From: Bacillota bacterium
Lineage (GTDB): Bacteria > Bacillota > Clostridia > Lachnospirales > Lachnospiraceae
Direction of reading: 5' to 3'
DNA: 64,000 nucleotides
NCBI GenBank assembly: GCA_023391695.1
Contig: JAEWAK010000013.1
Coordinates: 9,863 to 73,862 of the forward strand
Part shown: positions 34,601 through 43,637 of the stretch, piece by piece
Position numbering within the stretch: the stretch's first letter is position 1
Layout: each line of letters starts with the position of its first letter
Translations under genes and position numbers: made by a program
Notes under the pieces: model-generated
What the model was told of the DNA's origin: nothing
What the model saw: the letters and a program-made list of their open reading frames with translations, nothing else
Databases searched by the model: none

Positions 34601-34609
34601 TGATATAAT
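34601..34609 (+). promoter_or_regulatory. Extended -10 promoter for the hem operon
   Basis: TGATATAAT is an extended -10 (TGnTATAAT). No clear -35 is present. Transcription would begin near 34616 and give a leader of about 245 nt. Confidence 0.5.
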
Positions 34610-34845
34610 AAAAGCGGAATGAGGAGTGGCAGGCTTGCTTGCAGACTCGGATTGGAGCAACAAGATCAGGAACATGAATTTTGTCGTGCTATAATGTCGG
34701 TAGACATTATAGCAGCACCGAAGGTCATGAGTGCACATCAACAGTACGAAGTACCGCATATCATGGAAGCTTGCGTACATGATTAATGAAAGCGGAATTA
34801 GAAATTGCAAGCCAGCTTGCGAATATGGCAGAAAGGTATATAGGC
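34610..34845 (+). ncRNA. Structured hemA leader, possible cis-regulatory RNA or repeat element
   Basis: The leader starts and ends with related blocks (AAAGCGGAATGAGGAGTGGC at 34610 and AAAGCGGAATTAGAAATTGC near 34790), each followed by a GC-type hairpin (GCAGGC/GCTTGC; GCAAGC/GCTTGC). Between them lie TGCTATAATGTC/GACATTATAGCA (a perfect 12-bp stem, about 34687-34714), an outer CATGA/TCATG pair and ATCATG/CATGAT. No T-box, cobalamin box or terminator is evident. It could sense a tetrapyrrole or be an inserted element. The remainder of 34341-34600 holds only the fuc terminator. Confidence 0.4.
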
Positions 34846-34861
34846 AGAAAGAGGAATACAA

Positions 34862-36016
34862 ATGAATATTTATAATATAAGTATCAGTCATAAAACGGCT
34901 CCGGTAGAAATAAGAGAATTACTGGCATTTGGCAGGGAAGAGAAAACAGCGTTTATCAAAACAGCGGTACGGTTTGAAAATATAAGGGAATGTGTGTTAA
35001 TTACTACCTGCAACCGCACGGAAGTATATGTAACGGGGGAAGAAAGTGCCCCGGAACAAATTATGCGGCTGCTGGCAGGCAGGAAAAACTTAAGCTATGA
35101 TAAAATGATGAAATATTTCCTCAGATACGGTGAGGAAAAAGCGGTAAAGCATTTATTTCAGGTTACCAGCGGATTGGATTCCATGGTAATCGGTGAAGAT
35201 GAAATATTAGGGCAGGTAAAGGAGGATTATCAGCTGGCCCTGGATTCCGGCACCACGGATTTTCTGTTAAATACGCTGTTTCGGGATGCTATTACCTGTG
35301 CGAAAAAGGTGAAGACGGATACAAGGTTATCAAAAACTTCGGTTTCTATCGGTACCCTGGCTGCCAATGAAGTATTTCACTTTTCAAAAAAGGATGATCT
35401 GAAAAAAGTCATTATAATAGGGCTGTCCGGTAAATTCGGTACGATTGTCATGAAAAATCTTTATCATAATAAAAATGTGGAAATTACCGGCACTACCAGA
35501 AACCATAATCTGTCGGAAGAACTGGTACTTCTGTATCCGGATGTTAAAATGATTGATTATCAAAGCAGATATGATAAAATGAATGATGCGGATATAATTA
35601 TCAGTGCTACTTCAAGTCCTCACTATACCATAACCTATGATGAATTGAAAAAATATTTAACGGTTAAAAAGCAACGTCTGTTTATTGATCTTGCGGTGCC
35701 TACGGATATAGATAAAGGAATTGAAAAACTGGAGGACCTCCGGTTAATTGACATCGATTACTTTAAACAGTTATCGGAAGAAAACAACAATTTGAAAATC
35801 CAGGAAATAGAAGCGGCGAAAGCAATTATTGAAACACAGGTGGATGATTTTTATAAAGAGATAAACTTCAGGGATTTTGTGCCTTACATGAAGGATATAA
35901 AGAAATTATTCGAAAAACAGTCTTTTGAAAGCATTATGTATCAGATCAGGAATAATGTGTCCAATGATGACCTGAAAGTAATATTACACAGTTTAAAAAT
36001 GCTGACAAAAGTCTGA
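34862..36016 (+). CDS. hemA: Glutamyl-tRNA reductase
   Basis: A 384-aa protein beginning MNIYNISISHKTAPVEIRE, with the catalytic Cys in ITTCNRTEVYV, the VTSGLDSMVIGEDEILGQVK segment, a Rossmann domain (about 165-300, VIIIGLSGKFG) and a C-terminal dimerisation helix region. It reduces Glu-tRNA(Glu) to glutamate-1-semialdehyde, the first step of C5 tetrapyrrole synthesis. First gene of six in one direction. AGAAAGAGG stands before ATG 34862. Confidence 0.95.
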   Translation: MNIYNISISHKTAPVEIRELLAFGREEKTAFIKTAVRFENIRECVLITTCNRTEVYVTGEESAPEQIMRLLAGRKNLSYDKMMKYFLRYGEEKAVKHLFQVTSGLDSMVIGEDEILGQVKEDYQLALDSGTTDFLLNTLFRDAITCAKKVKTDTRLSKTSVSIGTLAANEVFHFSKKDDLKKVIIIGLSGKFGTIVMKNLYHNKNVEITGTTRNHNLSEELVLLYPDVKMIDYQSRYDKMNDADIIISATSSPHYTITYDELKKYLTVKKQRLFIDLAVPTDIDKGIEKLEDLRLIDIDYFKQLSEENNNLKIQEIEAAKAIIETQVDDFYKEINFRDFVPYMKDIKKLFEKQSFESIMYQIRNNVSNDDLKVILHSLKMLTKV

Positions 36017-36058
36017 ATCGGCAAGGGATTAAAATTTATACTTAAAGGAGAAATTATT

Positions 36059-36685
36059 GTGGCTTATTTTCCCATGTTTATGGATTTGAAGAATGAACTA
36101 TGTATCGTAATCGGCGGAGGCATGGTAGCTTACCGGAAAATAAAAGCCTTATTGGAATTTGAAGCAGAAGTCACCGTTATAGCTCCGGGATTTTGCGAGG
36201 CTGTACTGGCTTTGGAGAATAAGGTAACGACGAAATACAAAACCTATGAAACCCCGGATATTAAAGACGCCTTTCTGGTCATTGCGGCAACCAATGATTT
36301 CGGTTTAAATGCCAGGGTATCCAGGGAATGCAGGGAATTAAAAATCCCGGTTAATGTTGTGGATATAAAAGAAGAATGCAGTTTTATCTTTCCGGCCTAT
36401 GTTAAAAAAGGGGCAATTACGGTCGGCGTGACCAGTTCCGGAAAAAGCCCGATTATTTCAAGGAAAATTAAGCAAAAGATCAATGAAATAATTCCGGATT
36501 ATATGGATGAACTGGTGGATTACCTTGGAAGTATCCGGGAAGAAGTACAATTATCCTTTGACCAGGAGGAAAAAAGAAAAAAAGTATTTAAACAGCTGGT
36601 GGAATTAGGTTGTTTAAAGCATGGGAAACTGACGGACACGGATGTTTTGGAAATAATTCAGAAGGAAAAAAACAGGGTGGATTAA
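36059..36685 (+). CDS. Precorrin-2 dehydrogenase (SirC/Met8/CysG N-terminal type)
   Basis: A 208-aa protein with an NAD-binding VIGGGMVAYRKIKALLEF motif, IAATNDFGLNARVSRECR and a dimerisation segment with VTSSGKSPIISRKIK. Members oxidise precorrin-2 to sirohydrochlorin and, in Met8/CysG, insert iron to make siroheme. It is the strongest sign that this operon serves siroheme (or corrinoid) synthesis. GTG 36059 has AAAGGAG at 36044-36050. Confidence 0.9.
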   Translation: MAYFPMFMDLKNELCIVIGGGMVAYRKIKALLEFEAEVTVIAPGFCEAVLALENKVTTKYKTYETPDIKDAFLVIAATNDFGLNARVSRECRELKIPVNVVDIKEECSFIFPAYVKKGAITVGVTSSGKSPIISRKIKQKINEIIPDYMDELVDYLGSIREEVQLSFDQEEKRKKVFKQLVELGCLKHGKLTDTDVLEIIQKEKNRVD

Positions 36686-36750
36686 AGCATTACAGTCCAG
36701 TCTTACGGATAAACTGTAACGTTTAAAAGCTTATTCCCAGGGAGGTATCA

Positions 36751-37629
36751 GTGAAACAGATTATTAAAATCGGAACAAGAAAAAGCCAGCTGGCTATGAT
36801 TCAGACAGAGTTTGTTGCAAAGGCAATAAAAGAAAAACAACCGGATGTGGAAATAGAACTGGTTCCCATGACTACCATAGGCGACAAGGTGCTTGATAAG
36901 CCATTGGACAGCTTCGGAGGAAAAGGTGCTTTTATTTCGGAGTTTGAAGATGCAATGCTTGCAGGCAGAATTGATATGGCGGTACATAGTGCAAAAGATA
37001 TGCCGATCGACCTTCCAAAAGGACTTTCCATACTGGCAGTATCCTTAAGGGAGGACCCGAGGGACATCCTGGTGACCAGAAAAGACAGTTCCCTTAAGGA
37101 AAACGGTATCGTAGGGACCAGCAGCTTAAGAAGGCAGCTCCAGATAGAAGAGTTATATCAGGTTCAGGTTAAAAATTTAAGGGGTAATGTAGGGACCAGG
37201 CTTACAAAATTAAAAAATAAGGAATATGATGCCATTATATTAGCTGCAGCGGGCTTAAAAAGGCTGAACTTTCCAGATGGCGGGGATTTCAGTATACAGT
37301 ATCTGGACGAAGATACTTTTATTCCCGCGGCAGGACAGGGAATTATCGCGGTAGAAGGAAGAGAAGAGAAGGCGTTGAAAGAATTATTTAAGTCCTGGAA
37401 TCATCCGGAATCCATGCACTGCCTGGAAACGGAACGAGAAGTGTTAAAGCTTTTAAATGCCGGCTGCAGTGAACCCATCGGCGTTTATTCCAAGATTGAA
37501 ACAGGAGAAATAACACTCCGTATCTTGTACGGCTGTAATGGCAGGGTTATAAGGGTTAAAGGGAGTGCACCATTAGCAGACAGATTTTTACTGGCACAGG
37601 ATTTAGCCGATAAAGTTCAAAAATCGTAA
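36751..37629 (+). CDS. hemC: Porphobilinogen deaminase
   Basis: A 292-aa enzyme with IGTRKSQLAMIQTE at the N terminus, HSAKDMP, GTSSLRRQLQ and the dipyrromethane-cofactor cysteine in LNAGCSEPIGVY. It joins four porphobilinogens into hydroxymethylbilane. Start GTG 36751 follows GGGAGGT. The C-terminal domain is slightly short versus E. coli HemC (313 aa) but complete. Confidence 0.95.
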   Translation: MKQIIKIGTRKSQLAMIQTEFVAKAIKEKQPDVEIELVPMTTIGDKVLDKPLDSFGGKGAFISEFEDAMLAGRIDMAVHSAKDMPIDLPKGLSILAVSLREDPRDILVTRKDSSLKENGIVGTSSLRRQLQIEELYQVQVKNLRGNVGTRLTKLKNKEYDAIILAAAGLKRLNFPDGGDFSIQYLDEDTFIPAAGQGIIAVEGREEKALKELFKSWNHPESMHCLETEREVLKLLNAGCSEPIGVYSKIETGEITLRILYGCNGRVIRVKGSAPLADRFLLAQDLADKVQKS

Positions 37630-37685
37630 AGTTTTTAACCGATCAAGGGAGTAAATTACACAGAAGGAAGGATTTTAGGATCTTT

Positions 37686-39194
37686 ATGGATAAGAAAGGA
37701 ATGGTCTATTTAGTCGGAGCCGGGCCAGGTGATCCGGAATTACTGACCCTTAAGGGAGAAGCCAGGTTAAAACAATGTGAAGTTGTAATCTATGACAGAT
37801 TGGCATCCGACCATCTGCTTGATATAGTACCTGGGGAATGTGAAAAAATATATGTGGGGAAAGAAGTTGGAAACCACAGTATGAATCAGGAAGCAATCAA
37901 TGAAATTATTGTAAAAAAAGCCCTGGAAGGAAAAAGGGTCGTCCGGTTAAAAGGAGGAGATCCTTTTGTATTCGGAAGAGGCGGGGAGGAAGTGCTGGCT
38001 TTGCAGAAGGAAGGCATACCCTATCAGATTATACCGGGAATTACTTCCGCCATTGCCGCAGCATCCTATGCCGGCATACCGGTAACCCACAGAGGGGTCA
38101 GCAGAAGTTTTCACGTAATTACAGGGCATACGGAGGATTCGGATAACCAGCTTACGGATAATTATGAAACCCTGGCGAGCCTGGAAGGAACTCTGATATT
38201 TTTGATGGGAATGGGTAACTTATCCTTGATTGTAAAGGAGTTGTGCCGAAATGGTAAAGATATGAATACACCGGTTGCAATTGTTTCCAATGCAACAACT
38301 GCCAGGCAGAAAACGGTAAAAGGTACTTTAGACACTATCTGTGAAGTTGCATGTACGAATAATATAAAAGCACCGGCAGTAATTATAGTCGGAGAAGCCG
38401 CAGAACTTGAAATGGAAAGTACCATAAAAGGCAGGTTGACCGGTAAACGGATCGGGGTAACCGGTACAAAAAAATTAACGGATAAGTTATCTCTCCGGTT
38501 AAGGGAACATGGGGCCTATGTGGAGGACCTGAGCTTTTTATATGTAAAGAAAGCGGATAACAGGGCAGAATTAGAAGATGCCATAGCAAACCTGAAAGAA
38601 TATACCTGGGTTGTATTTACCAGTACCAACGGAGTCGAAATCTTCTTCCAATATTTAAAAGAAAATCATATTGATTACCGGAAGCTTTCCGGGCTTTCTT
38701 TTGCCGTGGTGGGCAGCGGAACGGGGGATGCCCTGTTACAGTATGGGTTTATTGCGGATTATATGCCTGATACCTATACGACGGCGGCGTTGGCAGACGG
38801 ACTGGCAAACAGATTAAAAACCGGGGATAAAGTATTGATCCCGAGGGCTTTAAAAGGTTCCAGGGATCTGACGGATATTTTAAATACCAATTCCATACCT
38901 TTTACCGAGATTAAAATTTATTCCGTTGAAATTGATACCGAAAAATATGACAGGGTAATTGATGGGTTAACGGATTACGATTATATCACTTTTGCAAGTG
39001 CCTCCGGGGTTGAAGGGTTTTATGAGAATCTGGGGAAAGCTGCAGGAACAGCCCTTAACCAAACCAGGATCGTCTGTATCGGTGATATAACGGCCAAAAA
39101 ACTGGAGGATTACGGTGTTACGGATTACATTACTGCTGTAGAGTGCAATGTGGCCGGACTGGTTGATAGTATTTTATGTGATTCAGGAAAATAA
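37686..39194 (+). CDS. Fused uroporphyrinogen-III methyltransferase / uroporphyrinogen-III synthase (CobA-HemD)
   Basis: A 502-aa fusion. Residues about 1-245 are the SAM-dependent methyltransferase CobA/SUMT (GAGPGDPELLTLKGEARL, VRLKGGDPFVFGRGGEE, PGITSAIAAASYAGIPVTHRG); residues about 250-502 are HemD (TGTKKLTDKLSLRLREHG, FTSTNGVEIFFQYLKE, IPRALKGSRDLTDIL, FASASGVEGFYE). It closes hydroxymethylbilane to uroporphyrinogen III and methylates it to precorrin-2, the substrate of the dehydrogenase encoded two genes upstream. This fusion is common in clostridia. ATG 37686 follows AGAAGGAAGGA. Confidence 0.94.
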   Translation: MDKKGMVYLVGAGPGDPELLTLKGEARLKQCEVVIYDRLASDHLLDIVPGECEKIYVGKEVGNHSMNQEAINEIIVKKALEGKRVVRLKGGDPFVFGRGGEEVLALQKEGIPYQIIPGITSAIAAASYAGIPVTHRGVSRSFHVITGHTEDSDNQLTDNYETLASLEGTLIFLMGMGNLSLIVKELCRNGKDMNTPVAIVSNATTARQKTVKGTLDTICEVACTNNIKAPAVIIVGEAAELEMESTIKGRLTGKRIGVTGTKKLTDKLSLRLREHGAYVEDLSFLYVKKADNRAELEDAIANLKEYTWVVFTSTNGVEIFFQYLKENHIDYRKLSGLSFAVVGSGTGDALLQYGFIADYMPDTYTTAALADGLANRLKTGDKVLIPRALKGSRDLTDILNTNSIPFTEIKIYSVEIDTEKYDRVIDGLTDYDYITFASASGVEGFYENLGKAAGTALNQTRIVCIGDITAKKLEDYGVTDYITAVECNVAGLVDSILCDSGK

Positions 39195-39202
39195 CTGAGA
39201 GT

Positions 39203-39265
39203 TAAAGTGGATATTCCGGGTCCGCTACGCTGTGACTGTATCCTTATACCTTCTGCGCAGGCAGG
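39203..39265 (-). repeat. Dispersed hairpin repeat, inverted copy
   Basis: Read on the minus strand this holds AGGTATAAGG, then AGCGTAGCGGACCCGGAATATCC, near-identical to 42794-42840 on the plus strand. It sits between cobA-hemD and hemB and lacks the TTTCAG hairpin of the fuller copies. Confidence 0.65.
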
Positions 39266-39377
39266 TTAAATGGTTAGATTGAGATGTAGCAGAAGCCATG
39301 GACAGGAAAGGAAAAAGTATTAAAGAAATTCACTTTCAACCTTATGTGCAGGAAGAGTGCGCAGGAATGGAGGAATT

Positions 39378-40349
39378 ATGATTAGAAGAAGACGGCTCAG
39401 GTCAAACGAGGCGATAAGGGCTTTGGTAAGAGAAACAGGTGTACAGATCTCGGATCTTATTTATCCCATCTTTGTGATAGCAGGAGAAAACCAGAAAAAT
39501 CCCGTGGAATCCATGCCGGGGATATACCAGTATTCCCTTGACCGGATAGGGGAAGAATTAGACCGCGTTAAGGAAAGCGGAGTAAAAAGTATCCTGATTT
39601 TTGGAATTCCGGAACATAAGGATGAAACAGGCAGTGAAGCTTATAATAAAGACGGGATTGTTCAAAAGGCAATCCGCCTGATCAAGTCAGACTATCCGGA
39701 ATTTCTTATAGTCGCGGATATCTGCCTGTGCGAATATACCTCCCATGGCCATTGCGGTTTGATAAAAGATGGTATCATATTAAATGACGAAACTTTGCCC
39801 TTGCTTGCCAAAGCGGCAGTTACCTGTGCCGAGGCAGGGGCTGATCTCATTGCCCCCTCCGACATGATGGACGGCCATATTAAGGCAATCAGGGCGGCTC
39901 TGGATGAAAGCGGATTTTTGCATACGCCCATCATGGCTTACAGTGCGAAGTATTCTTCCGGTTATTATTCTCCTTTCCGGAATGCGGCCCACTCGGCCCC
40001 CAGTTTTGGTGACCGTAAAACCTACCAGATGGATTACGGCAATGCAGCAGAAGCAGTTCGGGAGGTATTCGACGATATAGAAGAAGGAGCCGATATTGTC
40101 ATGGTAAAGCCAGCCCTGGCTTACCTGGATGTCATTAAAACCGTTGCCCTTAGTACGGATTATCCCATTGCGGCTTATAATGTAAGCGGGGAATATGCCA
40201 TGGTAAAGGCAGCTGCTTTAAATGGCTGGATCGATGAGAAAAAAATAGTAATGGAAAACATAACCGCTATGAAACGGGCCGGTGCCAAAATCATTATTAC
40301 TTACCATGCTTTGGAAGTGGCAGCATGGTTAAAGGAGCAGGATGTATGA
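39378..40349 (+). CDS. hemB: Delta-aminolevulinic acid dehydratase (porphobilinogen synthase)
   Basis: A 323-aa enzyme with RRRRLRSNEAIRALVRET, the zinc-ligand cysteine cluster CLCEYTSHGHCG, and the two Schiff-base lysine regions YSAKYSSGYYSPFR and VMVKPALAYLD. It condenses two 5-aminolevulinates to porphobilinogen. ATG 39378 follows GGAGG at 39369-39373. The stop overlaps the hemL start as ATGA, so translation is coupled. Confidence 0.95.
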   Translation: MIRRRRLRSNEAIRALVRETGVQISDLIYPIFVIAGENQKNPVESMPGIYQYSLDRIGEELDRVKESGVKSILIFGIPEHKDETGSEAYNKDGIVQKAIRLIKSDYPEFLIVADICLCEYTSHGHCGLIKDGIILNDETLPLLAKAAVTCAEAGADLIAPSDMMDGHIKAIRAALDESGFLHTPIMAYSAKYSSGYYSPFRNAAHSAPSFGDRKTYQMDYGNAAEAVREVFDDIEEGADIVMVKPALAYLDVIKTVALSTDYPIAAYNVSGEYAMVKAAALNGWIDEKKIVMENITAMKRAGAKIIITYHALEVAAWLKEQDV

Positions 40350-41623
40350 AAAGTCAAAGATCAAAGGAATTGTATCAAAAAGCAGTCCGGTTAATGCCAG
40401 GAGGTGTTAACAGCCCGGTAAGGGCATTTGGTTCCGTTGGCAGGACACCGGTTTTTATTGAAAAGGCCAAAGGCAGCAAAGTATATGATGTGGACGGCAA
40501 TGAATATATCGATTATGTCTGTTCCTGGGGTCCTGCTATTTTAGGACATGCCAGAGAGGAAGTAATCGAAGCGGTCACGAAAGCAGTCAGGGATGGATTG
40601 ACCTTTGGTGCTCCTACGGAAAAAGAGGGGATCCTTGCGGAATTAATATCCGGTATCATGCCCTCCATGGAAATGGTAAGACTGGTCAGTTCCGGTACGG
40701 AAGCCGTTATGAGTGCAATCCGAACCGCCAGAGGATATACTAAAAAAGATATGATTATCAAATTCAGGGGCTGCTACCATGGGCATTCTGACGGATTACT
40801 GGTAAAAGCCGGTTCCGCGGCCCTTACCCAGTCCATACCGGACAGCGCCGGAGTGCCAAAATCTTATACCGAAAATACCTTGATTGCGGATTACAATGAT
40901 AAATCCTCCGTCCGGAAGTTATTTGAACAGTTTAAAGGGAAAATTGCCGCCGTCATTGTGGAACCAGTTGCCGCTAATATGGGTGTGGTTCTGCCGGAAG
41001 AAGGCTTTCTTCCGTTTCTGAGGGATATAACCCTGGAAAATGAGGCGCTGCTTATCTTCGATGAGGTGATAACCGGTTTCCGATTAGGAATCGGCGGTGC
41101 CCAGGAATATTATAATATAAAACCCGACCTTACTACCCTTGGTAAAATAGTAGGAGGCGGAATGCCCATAGGTGCTTACGGCGGAAGAAAAGAGATTATG
41201 CAGATGGTATCTCCGTCCGGTCCGGTTTACCAGGCAGGAACCTTATCCGGCAATCCCATTGCTACCACTGCCGGTATCAAAACCCTGGAAATATTAAAAG
41301 AAAATCCGGAGTTTTATACAGAAATGGAATCCAAAGCAAAGCTTCTTGCAAAAGCCTTAAGGGACAGGGGTAAATTAACAGGGGAAGATATTTACGTAAA
41401 CCAGATCGGCTCCATATTAAGCGGGTTTTTTACCGGGAAAAAAGTTACTGACTTTGAAACAGCCAGTTCTTCCGATACAAAAAAATATGCCGGGTATTTT
41501 AACGTTTTGCTGGAACAGGGAATTTATACCGCCCCGTCACAGTTTGAGGCCATGTTCGTATCGGCTGCCCATACGGCGGAAGATATAGATAAGACCTGCA
41601 GGATTTTAAGAAGTGTAAAATAA
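40346..41623 (+). CDS. hemL: Glutamate-1-semialdehyde 2,1-aminomutase
   Basis: A 425-aa PLP enzyme of aminotransferase class III: LMPGGVNSPVRAFGSVG, GAPTEKEGILAEL, FRGCYHGHSDGLLVKAGSA, IFDEVITGFR and the PLP lysine in TTLGKIVGGGMPIGAYGG. It turns glutamate-1-semialdehyde into 5-aminolevulinate. ATG 40346 overlaps the hemB stop and has AAAGGAG at 40331-40337. Last gene of the operon; hemE and later heme genes are absent, in keeping with siroheme/corrinoid output. Confidence 0.96.
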   Translation: MKSQRSKELYQKAVRLMPGGVNSPVRAFGSVGRTPVFIEKAKGSKVYDVDGNEYIDYVCSWGPAILGHAREEVIEAVTKAVRDGLTFGAPTEKEGILAELISGIMPSMEMVRLVSSGTEAVMSAIRTARGYTKKDMIIKFRGCYHGHSDGLLVKAGSAALTQSIPDSAGVPKSYTENTLIADYNDKSSVRKLFEQFKGKIAAVIVEPVAANMGVVLPEEGFLPFLRDITLENEALLIFDEVITGFRLGIGGAQEYYNIKPDLTTLGKIVGGGMPIGAYGGRKEIMQMVSPSGPVYQAGTLSGNPIATTAGIKTLEILKENPEFYTEMESKAKLLAKALRDRGKLTGEDIYVNQIGSILSGFFTGKKVTDFETASSSDTKKYAGYFNVLLEQGIYTAPSQFEAMFVSAAHTAEDIDKTCRILRSVK

Positions 41624-41655
41624 TTTTAAGAGTTAAGCGGATATATTAAGTCTAA

Positions 41656-41733
41656 GGGGCTGATGCAAAACAATTAATTTACTGAACTTGTGTCGAAAGG
41701 AAGTATATTTGAATTTTGCAACAGCTCCATTTT
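41656..41733 (+). terminator. Terminator-like hairpin after hemL
   Basis: GGGGCTG-TGCAAAA (41656-41670) pairs with TTTTGCA-CAGCTCC (41714-41728) across a long loop; ATTTTTA follows. Loop length makes it weaker than usual. Confidence 0.55.
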
Positions 41734-41822
41734 TATGCTGGGTTAGCGACTTATAATTGGCTATTTTGGCAAAAATATAGCATGATATTTAAAATTTATA
41801 CCACACATTAGCATATAAAAAT

Positions 41823-41865
41823 AAAAAGATAGTAAAAACTTATAGCAGATTTTACTATCTTTTTT
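41823..41865. terminator. Bidirectional terminator
   Basis: AAAAAGATAGTAAAA (41823-41837) pairs perfectly with TTTTACTATCTTTTT (41850-41864), with A- and T-tracts at both ends. It isolates the hem operon from the flavodoxin gene. Confidence 0.8.
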
Positions 41866-41940
41866 CCGCGAAATATGATAAGATTTTTATGTGAAATTGT
41901 GGAAAACAAAATAAATTAGTATAGGATTTTTTCGTGTGTG

Positions 41941-42003
41941 TTAAACTCGGGTTTTCCGGGTGCTCCATGCACTGAAAACGCCTCGTGGTATAAAGGGCTG
42001 ATC
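41941..42003 (+). repeat. Dispersed hairpin repeat, diverged copy
   Basis: GTTTTC-GTGC pairs with GCAC-GAAAAC (about 41951-41979) and is followed by GCCTCGTGGTATAAAGG, which resembles CACCTCGTAGCAGGTATAAGG after the hairpin of the 42741 copy. The hairpin sequence is quite different but the position and shape are kept. The rest of 41866-42209 shows no gene. Confidence 0.45.
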
Positions 42004-42209
42004 TGTAACACATAAAATCAATGAGAATGGAAGAAAATATTAAAGTTTCCAGGTATTTTTAAATATCTATAAATCATACATACTAAGCATTATTAAGGCT
42101 TTATTAAGCTATATGCAGCTGCCGGAAACAGGGATATGCGCCGTTTTGTAAGAAACACTGCGCAGCGGAACAGACTGTAAGACAAATCTTAAAGGAAAGG
42201 AGGTTTAGC

Positions 42210-42692
42210 ATGAAAACAATAGTTATATACTATTCCCTGGGAGGGTATACAAAATATATTTCCGAAATCCTCGCAGCGGAATTAAAAGCGGATCTATTGG
42301 AGCTAAAAACCAAAAGCGAGTACCCGCCGTCCGGATTCAGAAAATATATTTGGGGAGGGAAGACCGTATTATTTCGGAAAAAGCCGGAATTAATCAACGA
42401 AGATATTGATTTAAGTTCCTACGAAAATGTTCTGATCGGAACTCCTGTCTGGGCAAGGAATTATGCCACTCCCATAGGTTCATTTTTAAAGCAGTATAAA
42501 ATCCAGGGGAAAAATGTTGCGGTATTTGCCTGTCATGTAGGGGGCGGAGCGAAAAAGTGTTTTAAAAAGATCCGGACAGAATTAAAGGATAATCATATTA
42601 TTGATCAAACGGATTTTGTCAATCCTTTAATGAAAAATAAAGAAAAAAGTTCTAAAAAAGCTGTCAGTTGGGCCAGAAGCCTGACCTTTTAA
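42210..42692 (+). CDS. Flavodoxin-family protein
   Basis: A 160-aa protein with the FMN phosphate-loop region IYYSLGGYTKYISEILA at the N terminus and later flavodoxin strands (LIGTPVWARNYATPIGSFL, VAVFACHVGGGAKKCF). Likely an FMN-dependent electron carrier or quinone/NAD(P)H reductase of the flavodoxin fold; the partner is unknown. AAAGGAGG precedes ATG 42210. It stands alone between two terminators. Confidence 0.82.
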   Translation: MKTIVIYYSLGGYTKYISEILAAELKADLLELKTKSEYPPSGFRKYIWGGKTVLFRKKPELINEDIDLSSYENVLIGTPVWARNYATPIGSFLKQYKIQGKNVAVFACHVGGGAKKCFKKIRTELKDNHIIDQTDFVNPLMKNKEKSSKKAVSWARSLTF

Positions 42693-42740
42693 CCTTACAA
42701 GTAAGTCCCAAGCTTCTTGGCGGAGTGTAAGCGGTGGGTT

Positions 42741-42846
42741 GGGGACTTAACTTTTCAGTCGGATTTCATGCTCCGACTGAAACACCTCGTAGCAGGTATA
42801 AGGTTATGAGCAAGTAGCGTAGCGGACCCGGAATATCCGCTTTGAC
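42741..42846 (+). repeat. Dispersed hairpin repeat, fullest copy
   Basis: Contains GGGACTTAAC, a perfect TTTCAGTCGGA/TCCGACTGAAA hairpin (42753-42763 with 42772-42782), CACCTCGTAGCAGGTATAAGG, TTATGAGCAAGTAGCG and an AGCGGA/TCCGCT hairpin (42821-42826 with 42836-42841). TAAGTCCC at 42702-42709 can also pair with GGGACTTA at 42742-42749. Related copies are at 39203 (minus), 41941 and 46064. Confidence 0.65.
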
Positions 42847-42866
42847 TGAATGAATTTCAATGCCGG

Positions 42867-42905
42867 AAATAAGCAGTGAACATAATTGTCCGCTGCTTAT
42901 TTTTA
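42867..42905. terminator. Terminator between flavodoxin and pdxT
   Basis: AAATAAGCAG (42867-42876) pairs with CTGCTTATTT (42893-42902), followed by TTTA; it could stop either convergent unit. Nothing else is evident up to the pdxT stop at 43029. Confidence 0.65.
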
Positions 42906-43028
42906 TACTGATATTACTGCCAATCTGCCTATGACAATTATTAATTCAAACTGACTTTCATTGCATAAATCATCTGCCTAGCGCTGAATTAATGCCATCA
43001 ATCAGGTGGGAATTATATTTTTAATAAT

Positions 43029-43637
43029 TCACACCGGCTCCATTGGCATATCACACCTTAATACAGGTACGGCACTATTTACAATATCAATAAAATACCG
43101 GTGTATCGCAAGGTTTTCTGTAAGTTCCGGATGGAAGGCAACACCTAACTGGTTCTGATACCTTACTGCCACAATACGGTTGTCGACAACGGAAAGTATC
43201 CGGGTATTGCCATATACTTTCTCAATATAGGGTGCACGGATAAATTTCATAGGAACCGTACCAAGACCTTCAACATAATTTTCGGTAAAGAAACTTCCCA
43301 ACTGCCTGCCGTAAGCATTTCTCCTGACGGTTACAGGAAGTGTTCCCAAGTGAACCGTATCCGAACCGGCAATATGGGAAGCAAGCAGGATTAAACCGGC
43401 GCAGGTGCCCATAACAGGAAGACCCGACAGTATCCTCTCTCTTAAGGGATCAAAAAGTCCCAGCTCCCTTAGAAGCTTACCTATTACGGTGCTTTCCCCG
43501 CCAGGAATAATAAGGCCGTCAAAGGTTCTTTCCAAATCGGTTCTTTTACGGATTTCGAAAGAATCCACCTTCAATTTTCTTAGGGTATTTTCCTGTTCCT
43601 TAAAAGCTCCCTGCAATGCCAGAACACCGATTAACAT
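43029..43637 (-). CDS. pdxT: Pyridoxal 5'-phosphate synthase glutaminase subunit
   Basis: A 202-aa class I glutaminase: IGVLALQGAFKEQ at the N terminus, PGGESTVIGKLL, nucleophile Cys in MGTCAGLILLA and the His/Glu pair in FHPELTEN. It releases ammonia from glutamine and channels it to PdxS. It starts on the base after the pdxS stop, so the two are coupled. Length and motifs are typical. Confidence 0.95.
   Translation of the reverse strand: MLIGVLALQGAFKEQENTLRKLKVDSFEIRKRTDLERTFDGLIIPGGESTVIGKLLRELGLFDPLRERILSGLPVMGTCAGLILLASHIAGSDTVHLGTLPVTVRRNAYGRQLGSFFTENYVEGLGTVPMKFIRAPYIEKVYGNTRILSVVDNRIVAVRYQNQLGVAFHPELTENLAIHRYFIDIVNSAVPVLRCDMPMEPV

Noticed and set aside
34730..34780. T-box interpretation of GTACGAAGTACCGC in the hemA leader
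   Set aside because: The conserved T-box core and an antiterminator/terminator pair are missing.
34589..34891. 100-codon minus-strand frame over the hemA leader
   Set aside because: Composed of the leader's hairpins, with no ribosome binding site; it also covers the hemA start.
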